Shown: positions 57,136-64,000 of the stretch, in pieces | How positions within the stretch are numbered: the stretch's first letter is position 1 | How the letters are laid out: each line of letters opens with the position of its first letter | Source of the DNA: Chimonanthus salicifolius | Taxonomy: Eukaryota > Streptophyta > Magnoliopsida > Laurales > Calycanthaceae | NCBI GenBank assembly: GCA_013350335.1 | Contig: CM023539.1 | Location: forward strand, 33,218,631-33,282,630 | DNA: 64,000 nucleotides | Reading direction: 5' to 3' | The notes under the pieces: model-generated | Databases searched by the model: none | Told to the model about the DNA's origin: nothing | What the model saw: only the letters and a program-made list of their open reading frames with translations | Translations under genes and position numbers: made by a program

Positions 57136-57734
57136 TAATTTAAATGCAAAAATAAAATGCATTTAAAATAAAATCGTAGTTGAGTCTCCTCACCGTAATC
57201 CTATGAATTTATCAAGTAATTGTTAAAATAGAAAGAGTATAACTATTTATTCGACATGAAATGCATGCGTTTCTAGTATTCTATGTCCGGTGTTTGAATT
57301 TCTAAGAAAGAAGGGGAAATAGCTGTGTGTTTGATTACGCTTACTTAATACAGTTTATGTGATAAATTTTATTAAAAGTAAAAACACACAATAAAACATT
57401 AACACATAAGACATGGTGTTTTAAAGCAGAAATATAAATAAAAATACCAAGTGCCTGATCACGTATTTCTCTGGACGGTAGCCACTGGTGAATATTTAGA
57501 GTTCAGCCCAGAGGGTACATTGCAGTAAAATAAATTGTTGAAAATAAATTGAAAGTAATAGCCCTTTAGTCCAGTCCGAATAGGGATAGTAATTTAGCAG
57601 TTAGTGAGTTAGATTCACACTGAGAAGGCTAACAGAAAATAAATAAATGTTGTAAATAATGTGCAGGTAAATAAATACACAATACATAAAAGTAAACACA
57701 CAATTTTTAAGAATGACGTGTCCACGGGTTGGAC

Positions 57735-58010
57735 TTCTAATATGGGTATCAGACTTCCGATGAACAAAAGTATCGGATGTCCGATGAACAAAGTCTTAGA
57801 CTTCTGATAATAACTGTTAGACTTCTGAAAATAACTGAGAACAACAGAGAACAATAAAATTACAGTATTTTGTGTCAAAAGTCATATCGGACTTCTGATG
57901 AATTAACTATCGACCGTCTGACAGTATAATTTTAAATATTCAGATTTTCTACTTTTCTGCCAAGGTATCGGACTTCAGACATCAAAGTATCGGACTTCCG
58001 GTACATGTGG
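57735..58010. repeat. ATCGGACTTCCGAT palindrome cluster
   Basis: Seven or eight imperfect copies such as ATCAGACTTCCGATGAAC, TATCGGATGTCCGATGAA and TATCGGACTTCCGG. It resembles the TCGGA/TCCGA array of LTR A. It may lie within an unrecognised solo LTR, as no ends were found. Confidence 0.65.
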
Positions 58011-58654
58011 AAAAACAATACTTACGAATCCTCTTTTGGACGGCTTAAAAATCCCATTCTTGTGATAAATCAGTTAGGTTGGTTCAGATTTATGTCCTCT
58101 TTACTCAAGAAGAAAGAAAATTAGACATTAACTGAGAAATAAGTTGATTTTAAGGGTGTAAGTAGGAACTGGATAAAAGCCATTTTTCGTAGCTTTTCAA
58201 AAACTCAATTTTTATAACCCATTTTCTTCTCATTTCAATCCTAATCTCTTACAAAGCTTATAAATAAATAAAAAGGGTAAGTTTTATACCTTCCCACAAT
58301 GTTTTGGGCAGAATTTTGGCTTCCCAAAATCCTAGCTTCTTTCAATCAGTTGCAGATGAAGAAACAAAAAGAAGAAGAAGTTCAAAAGAGGAAGGAAAGA
58401 AGAGGTGAGTAGCAGCAGTTTCAACAAGGAAAGGATTGATGCTACGACCTTTCCCCCCCTCTTCATTTATAACCGGCGACCATAGGCATGCAACTGAAAT
58501 GAAGAAAACACGTTTCTTACAGTTACGGTAGTAGGTTTGATCATTAATAATTTTTATTATATTTTATTAAAAACTTTATACATTTAAACTTTACTTAATT
58601 TTTGAAAAAAATCAGGAAATCTTTGAGCAAATTTGACTCTGCCGATGAGTCTGA

Positions 58655-58868
58655 GATATCAGATTTAGGTTAGTCTAAACTGTTTTTGAAAAGTAATGGT
58701 GACAAAAGCCAATCGATCGGGAGCAAAATATTGATTTGTTTAAATCAACAGTTCATACTCTGATATCAGATTTAGGTTAGTCTAAACTGTTTTTGAAAAG
58801 TAACGGTGACAAAAGCCAATCGATCGGGAGTAAAATATTGATTTGTTTAAATCAACAGTTCATACTCC
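58655..58868 (+). repeat. 107-bp direct tandem duplication
   Basis: 58655-58761 and 58762-58868 are nearly identical, differing at about three or four positions. Each copy contains GATATCAG, CAATCGATCGGGAG and TGATTTGTTTAAATCA, the last a palindrome. Confidence 0.9.
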
Positions 58869-58981
58869 ATCGCTTGGATTGAGAGTCTAAAACCTTGAAA
58901 CGGTCGGCTAATACACATATTAAACACAGAGTATTTTTATATAAATTTCTTACATCCATAATTATTTTTAAATTATGATTT

Positions 58982-59198
58982 TGTTGAGAAATATTATTTT
59001 CTATATTTTGAGCTGTCCTAATCCTTAGGAGTTTGTTGAGTTGTTAAAATTGTGGCCTTTATTGTTGCAGAAAGTGGTTTTCTATTTGCTAGTCCATAGG
59101 AGTTAAAGTTAGTGGTAAAAGTTAGTTTGTTATGTCATTCGATGTAATGCCTATTTATAGGCTATTATTTTATTAATAAAAAATAGAGTAAGATATCA
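58982..59198 (+). repeat. Putative 5' LTR of copia element L (217 bp)
   Basis: Starts TGTTGAGAAATATTATTTTC and ends TAAGATATCA just before the PBS. It contains TATTTATAGGC and a nearby AATAAAAAAT. The partner LTR is absent because the element is truncated at about 62891, so the left end is a judgement. Confidence 0.65.
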
Positions 59199-59199
59199 G

Positions 59200-59212
59200 T
59201 GGTTTCAGAGCC
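59200..59212 (+). promoter_or_regulatory. Primer binding site of copia element L
   Basis: TGGTTTCAGAGCC differs from the tRNA-iMet complement at one position (T for A) and lies one base after the LTR. Confidence 0.75.
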
Positions 59213-59293
59213 AGGCTGCTTTTCACTCTCCAAAAGTAACAGCAGTCGACTTCAACAAAAGCAGAAGCTTTTCACATGCAGAAGCAAGAACGA

Positions 59294-60211
59294 ATGGCAA
59301 CAGATAATTATCCGTAGCTTGCAATTCCTTACTTCGATGGTCACTATGATTATTGAAGCTTGTTGATAGAGAATTTTCTACAATCCAAATAATATTGGCA
59401 TCTTGTGGAAACTGATTTTGCTAAACCAGAAGATAGAGTAGTGTTGACTGATGCGCAACAAAAAAAGTTGGATGAACACAAGCTCAAGGATCTCAAGGTG
59501 AAGAATTATTTATTTTTAGGTAATTGATCGTACAATCTTAGAGACCATTCTCCAGAAAAATGCTTCCAATGAAATTTGGGACTCAATGAAGTAAAAATAT
59601 CAAGGCTCGTCAAGAGTGAAGCATGCACAACTTCAAGCCTAGAGAGGGATTTTGAGATTCTACAAATGAAAGATGGTGAGTCTGTCACTAGATATTGTGC
59701 AAGGACTATGGGGATAGCAAACAAGATGCGATTCCATGGTGAGACGATGAAAGATGTTGCCATTGTTGAGAAGATACTGTGTTCTTTGGTTCTAAAGTAT
59801 GATTATGTTGTCTGCTCAATTGAAGAATCTAAAGATACAGATAATCTTTCACTTGATGAACTCCAGAGCTCCTTATTTGTCCATGAACAGAAGATGAACC
59901 GAGGTTCAACTACAGATGAGCAAGCTCTAACAGCTTCTACCTTTGCTCAATCCTCAAATTCAAGAGGAAGGGGTAGAGGTAGCGGTAGAGGAAGGGGAGG
60001 TCGAGGCAATAGAGATGGAAGCAAACAGTATCAAAATTTCAAAGCTGAAGAAAATCAATCATATTTTCGAGGCAGAGGCAAAGGAAGTGATCAACAAGTT
60101 GATAAATCCAAGGTAGAGTGCTACATGTGCCATAAATTTGGCCATTATCGTTCTAAATGTTTACTAAACTGCCTAACGACAAAGAAAAGTGGGAGAAATC
60201 GAATTTTGTAG
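59294..60211 (+). pseudogene. Copia element L gag, broken
   Basis: The ATG at 59294 opens MATDNYP, stop, then LAIPYFDGHYDY, stop, and LLIENFLQSK, the conserved start of copia gag proteins. Further stops and a shift near 59635 precede the better kept part: RDFEILQMKDGESVTRYCAR, then KDVAIVEKILCSLVLKYDYV and LSLDELQSSLFVHEQKM. An R/G-rich stretch (about 59965-60010) leads to the zinc knuckle CYMCHKFGHYRSKC (about 60120-60161), with all ligands present. The frame then drifts to a stop at 60211 while pol continues one frame over. Confidence 0.9.
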
Positions 60212-60594
60212 AAAAGAAGGAAGTAGAGACTTCGTTGATGGCTTACCATGTCAAGGAGGATCGTGAACCAGATATTTGGTATGTGGACATAGGCTGCAGC
60301 AACCATATGTGTGGTAGTAAGTCTTCTTTTTCTTATTTAAATGAAGGGTTTTATACTACTGTGAGCTTTGGTGATTGTTCTAATGTGGATGTTATGGGAA
60401 AAGGTGATATTAATATAAGAACCAAAAATGGTTTTGTTGAAAAAATTTCCAATGTTTTTTATGTTCCTGATTTGAAAAGTAATTTATTAAGTACTGGTCA
60501 ATTGAAAGAAAAAGGTTATGTTATAACTATTCAGAAGGGAGAGCTTGTGAGATATATGATCCTTCAAGAGGAGCAGTCGCAGTTGTTCAAATGA
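60160..60594 (+). pseudogene. Copia element L protease remnant
   Basis: The frame KLPNDKEKWEKSNFVEKK leads to IWYVDIGCSNHMCGSKSSF. The copia protease active site is normally D-S/T-G-C-S-x-H-M; here it is D-I-G-C-S-N-H-M, so the residue after the catalytic Asp is Ile. Downstream VSFGDCSNVDVMGKGDI and VFYVPDLKSNLLSTGQL are the usual protease C-terminal blocks. The frame stops at 60594 and the integrase part resumes at 60645 in another frame. Confidence 0.9.
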
Positions 60595-60644
60595 GTTCAA
60601 ACAGGTTGTTTCCATTGTAGATAACAAATGCCCAAACTTGCTTA

Positions 60645-62207
60645 ATGACTAAGGTGAACGATCCATCATGGCTTTGGCATTTTCGCTATGGCCACTTGAA
60701 TTTTGGTGGATTAAAAACTCTCCAACGGAAGAATATGGTGACAGGTCTTCCTCAAATTGTTATTCCTTCTCAAGTTTGTGAAGAATGTGTTGTTAGCAAA
60801 CAACATCGTACTCAATTCCCTCAAGAAAAGTTGTGGAGAGCAAAGAATGTCCTGGAGCTGGTTCATTCCAACATTTGCAGGCCGATAAATCCATCTTCTA
60901 ATGGGAGTAAAAGATACTTAATAACCTTCACTGATGATTATAGTCAGAAAACTTGGGTTTAATTTTTGCAGGAGAAATAGGAAGCTTTTAGTGCATTTAA
61001 AAGCTTCAAGGCACGTGTGGAAAATGAAACAGAGAGAGCCATTAAAACTCTCTGTACTGATCGTGGTGGAGAATTCTGTTCAAAAGAATTTGAAGTTTTC
61101 TGTGATAAGCAAGGTATTCGAAGGGAACTCACAACTGCCTACACACCTCATCAGAATGGTGTATCAGAGAGGATGAATAGAGCCATCCTCAACATGGTGA
61201 AAAGCTTGCTATCAAGAGGGAACATTCCAAAGAGTTTTTGGCCTGAGGCAGTCAATTGGAGCATTCATGTGTTGAACAGAAATCTTATTTTTTCTGTTCA
61301 AAACATGACACTTGAGGAAGCTTGGAGTGGGTGGATACCAGTTGCAGATCACTTCAGAATTTTTGGCTGCATTGCTTATGTGCATGTTCCATACGAGAAA
61401 AGGAAGAAACTTGATGATAAGGGTGAAATGTGTGTCTTTCTTGGCGTAAGTGAAGCTTCCAAAGCATATAAATTATTCAATCCACTAACGAAGAAGATTG
61501 TGACCAACAGAGACGTCATCTTTGAAAGAATGTCCTGGAGCTGGTTCATTCTGACATTTGCAGGCCGATAAATCCATCTTCTAATGGGGGTAAAAGATAC
61601 TTAACGACCTTCATTGATGATTATAGTCGGAAAACTTGGGTTTAATTTTTGCAGGAGAAATAAGAAGCTTTTAGTGCATCTAAAAGCTTCAAGGCGAGTG
61701 TGGAAAATGAAACAGAGAGAGCCATTAAAACTCTCTGTACTGATCATGGTGGAGAATTCTGTTCAAAAGAATTTGAAGTTTTCTGTGATAAGCAAGGTAT
61801 TCGAAGGGAACTCACAACTGCCTGCACACCTCATCAGAATGGTGTATCAGAGAGGATGAATAGAACCATTCTCAACATGGTGAGAAGCTTGCTATCAAGA
61901 GAGAACATTCCAAAGAGTTTTTGGCCTGAGGCAGTCAATTGGAGCATTCATGTGTTGAACAAAAATCCTACTTTTTTTGTTCAAAACATGACACTTGAGG
62001 AAGCTTGGAATGGGTGGATACCAGTTGCAGATCACTTCAGAATTTTTGGCTACATTGCTTATGTGCATGTTCCATACGAGAAAGGAAGAAACTTGATGAT
62101 AAGGGTGAAATGTGTGTCTTTCTTGGCGTAAGTGAAGCTTCCAAAGCATATAAATTATTCAATCCACTCAAGAAGAAGATTGTGACCAGCAGAGATGCCA
62201 TCTTTGA
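60645..62207 (+). pseudogene. Copia element L integrase with a 683-bp internal tandem duplication
   Basis: The zinc domain has WLWHFRYGHLNFGGL and CEECVVSKQH. The catalytic core is present twice, in copy 1 (60842-61524) and copy 2 (61525-62207), at an offset of 683 bp. Each holds LELVHSxIC or its DNA equivalent, KTLCTDxGGEFCSKEFEVF, TPHQNGVSERMNR and SFWPEAVNWSIHVLN, ending near VTxRDxIFE. In copy 1 the first catalytic Asp codon is Asn (HSNIC); in copy 2 the underlying codon is Asp, but its frame is shifted. Both copies have a stop at GLNFCRR/LGF*, so neither works. Copy 2 continues naturally into the RT linker, so it carries the original right side. Confidence 0.93.
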
Positions 62208-62891
62208 TGATGAAAATACATGGAATTGGACTAAAAATGGTTTAAGACACCAGCAAATTCCAGTTACTTTTGAAGAAGTTGAAAATAGAATTGAACCACA
62301 AATGCAATCCTTCGATGCAGACCATGTGATTGATCATGAAATACAATCCTCTGGCGGAAATCTGACAGCAAATGCCCCGATTGATGATGAGCCACGCCTA
62401 AGGAAACGACCAACTTGGATGATTGACTATGTAAGTGAAAATGACTTGTCTGATGATGATCAATTTGCTCACTTTACTTTTTTTGCAGATTGTGATCCCA
62501 TTACATTCCAAGAAGTTGCCAAAGATACAAAATGGCAAAAATCCATGGGCGAGGAGATCAGATCAATCGTAAAAAAAAAGACACTTGGGAGTTGTCAGAT
62601 CTTTCAAAAGGGCAAAAATCCATTGGTGTCAAATGGGTTTACAAAACAAAGCTAAACAAGGATGGTAGAATTTACAAATATAAAGCTCGGCTCGTCCCTA
62701 AAGGATACAAGTAAGAATTTGGCATTGATTACAAAGAAGTGTTTGCTCCAATAGCAAGGCTAGACATTATTCGATTGGTATTTTCCTTGGCTGCTCAAAA
62801 TTCATGGCATATCTATTAGGAAGATGTGAAATCGGTATTTTTACATGGTGAGCTGCAGGAAGAGGTGTATATTGATCAACCTTTTGGATAT
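62208..62891 (+). pseudogene. Copia element L reverse transcriptase, N-terminal piece only
   Basis: Linker DDENTWNWTKNGLRHQQIPV and an acidic stretch lead to WQKSMGEEIRSI, then, after a shift in an A-run near 62571, TWELSDLSKGQKSIGVKWVY and YKARLVPKGYK, the conserved start of copia RT. A stop follows, then YKEVFAPIARLDIIRL, stop, and EDVKSVFLHGELQEEVYIDQ. Coding ends abruptly at 62891, before the YVDD box, where another element begins. RNase H is absent. Confidence 0.92.
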
Positions 62892-62906
62892 TAGAATTTT
62901 AATAAA

Positions 62907-63413
62907 TGCTAAACTTGAATTTATATTTAATAATTTTAGAGGATTTCATAGTCTCGGCCATGATTTTATTTTTAAATGGGATAACATGACGCCTTAGATA
63001 CTTGTCTCAATTCCATTATAAACTATGTAAATTCCATTGTAAACTATGTCAATTTCATTTTATTTTTAATTATAATTGTTTTTATTTTATTTATTAATAA
63101 AAATCCTTGAAATGATGGAACTAGGTTAGAAATATTTTATTTATTTCTTAACTTTCCATTTTAAATTAGATTATGGTTATTTAAATTCACTCCACCATTA
63201 TAATCAAATTTATAAATCAATGGTTTGTAATAACTCCATGTTTTAGAAAATTTATCATGCTTAAATCCCAACATTTTATTTTCTTAAATCACGTTAATTT
63301 AATGGTACCATTTTTATTTCTATACATATATTTTGTTGATTTCCCTTAGGTACGACCCCCACTCATTCACTACACTATTAACTGGTGCGTTTGAGAGTTA
63401 AATTTAAAACACA
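62907..63413 (+). repeat. Putative LTR of element M (tRNA-Asp type)
   Basis: From about TGCTAAACTTGAAT to TTTAAAACACA, ahead of a tRNA-Asp PBS. The right side, GTTTGAGAGTTAAATTTAAA, is of the kind seen before the PBS in Tat/Athila-like Ty3 elements. The left limit is set by the loss of copia coding and could be 15-20 bp earlier. Confidence 0.6.
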
Positions 63414-63422
63414 ATAAGTTTT

Positions 63423-63440
63423 TGGCGCTGTTACCGGGGA
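63423..63440 (+). promoter_or_regulatory. Primer binding site of element M (tRNA-Asp type)
   Basis: TGGCGCTGTTACCGGGGA matches the complement of plant tRNA-Asp, with two apparent changes. This PBS is typical of Tat, Ogre and Athila lineages of Ty3/gypsy. Confidence 0.85.
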
Positions 63441-64000
63441 AATCTCGAAATAAATTGTGTGACACTAGATTTATGTGTTTTTGGAAAGATTGCTATTTTT
63501 AGAAGTTTCTAAAATAGGCAACTCTTTAAAATTAGAAATTTTTGTTTTTAGAAATTCTAATTTTAGAAAGTTTCCTTAAATTAGAAGTTTTTAAAAATAT
63601 TAATGATTATGGAATTAATTTAAATTTAGAAATTTGCTAAATCTAGAAATTGTATAATTAGGATTTTCTATTTCTTAGAAATTTTCTAATTTAATAGTAT
63701 CCCTTTTTAGCAACTTCTATAATACTGGAGATATGTCTTAATTTTGAAATAATTTGTTTTTAGAAAATGATCTATTTTTGGAAAGCTCTATTCTTAGAAA
63801 AATCTATTTTTGAAAAATTATCTAATTTTGGAGACGTTTAATTTTAGATAACTTCCAAGCTTAAAAAAAAAAAATTCTAAATTTAGAATTTCATCTAACT
63901 TTGGAAAGTTTCTAAATATGGTTTCAAAAAAAACAAAAATCTCGTGGAACAAAGTTTTAATTTAATGGGGTGGAGTCCAATTTTCATAGCCTTGACTTGA
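63441..64000 (+). mobile_element. Element M internal region, leader only
   Basis: AT-rich, with many degenerate copies of TTTTAGAAATT and TCTAATTTTAGAAA about 15-25 bp apart. No coding is seen. It continues beyond the window. Confidence 0.55.

Larger units (their letters stand above)
56151..58981. other. Unassigned AT-rich stretch
   Basis: No coding region with support; an ORF of about 106 codons near 56544 is low-complexity and probably chance. The stretch holds the three repeat features listed next. Confidence 0.5.

Overview
The window looks like flowering-plant nuclear DNA from a gene-poor, repeat-packed region. I see no intact host gene, tRNA or rRNA. Almost everything is LTR retrotransposons inserted into one another, one old endogenous plant pararetrovirus, and a tandem array of miniature terminal-repeat elements. 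All coding stretches carry stops, frameshifts or deletions.

Layout. (1) 1-17547: Ty3/gypsy element A on the minus strand, running off the left edge. Its 5' LTR (2562-17547) is split by Ty3/gypsy element B (4345-16111), which has both LTRs, PBS, PPT and a decayed gag-pol. (2) 17704-21020: solo LTR C with target duplication CAAAA. (3) About 22706-56150: an old caulimovirid-like integrant, read as protease, RT-RNase H, a second ORF, a tRNA-Met site, then a movement-protein-like ORF. It is interrupted by a TRIM-like tandem array (23017-23950 plus 46752-47623) and by solo LTR I (51262-55706). The TRIM array is itself split by Ty1/copia element E (23951-46751, target duplication CGATG). E has a gag but no recognisable pol, and holds solo LTR D in its 5' LTR, the K1 insertion in gag (which contains solo LTRs F and G), an unresolved insertion J, and K2 in its 3' LTR. 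Nesting reaches five levels: pararetrovirus, TRIM, E, K1, F or G. (4) 58982-62891: a second, decayed copia element with a 683-bp tandem duplication inside its integrase. It is cut off by (5) an element with a tRNA-Asp type PBS that runs off the right edge.

The boundaries of B, C, D, E, F, G, I and K1 rest on TG...CA ends with 5-bp target-site duplications. For K1, the gag reading frame also runs on correctly across the insertion site.

The most interesting pattern is in the LTRs rather than the proteins. Nearly every family carries its own array of short imperfect palindromes, mostly with CpG in the arms: TCGGA/TCCGA in A, GGTTCGGCCAT/ATGGCCGAACC in B, D, F and I, TTCAGTCGACTGAA in C and F, GTTTCATC/GATGAAAC in G and B, CACCGA/TCGGTG in copia E, and CATCGAC/GTCGATG in the TRIM. 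The large Ty3 LTRs B, C, D, F, G and I also share an ordered set of downstream modules, including a GGTAGG/CCTACC hairpin and a long stem-loop near the LTR end. Between the two LTRs of B, single hairpins have been lost, and both B and E inserted inside palindromes of their host elements.
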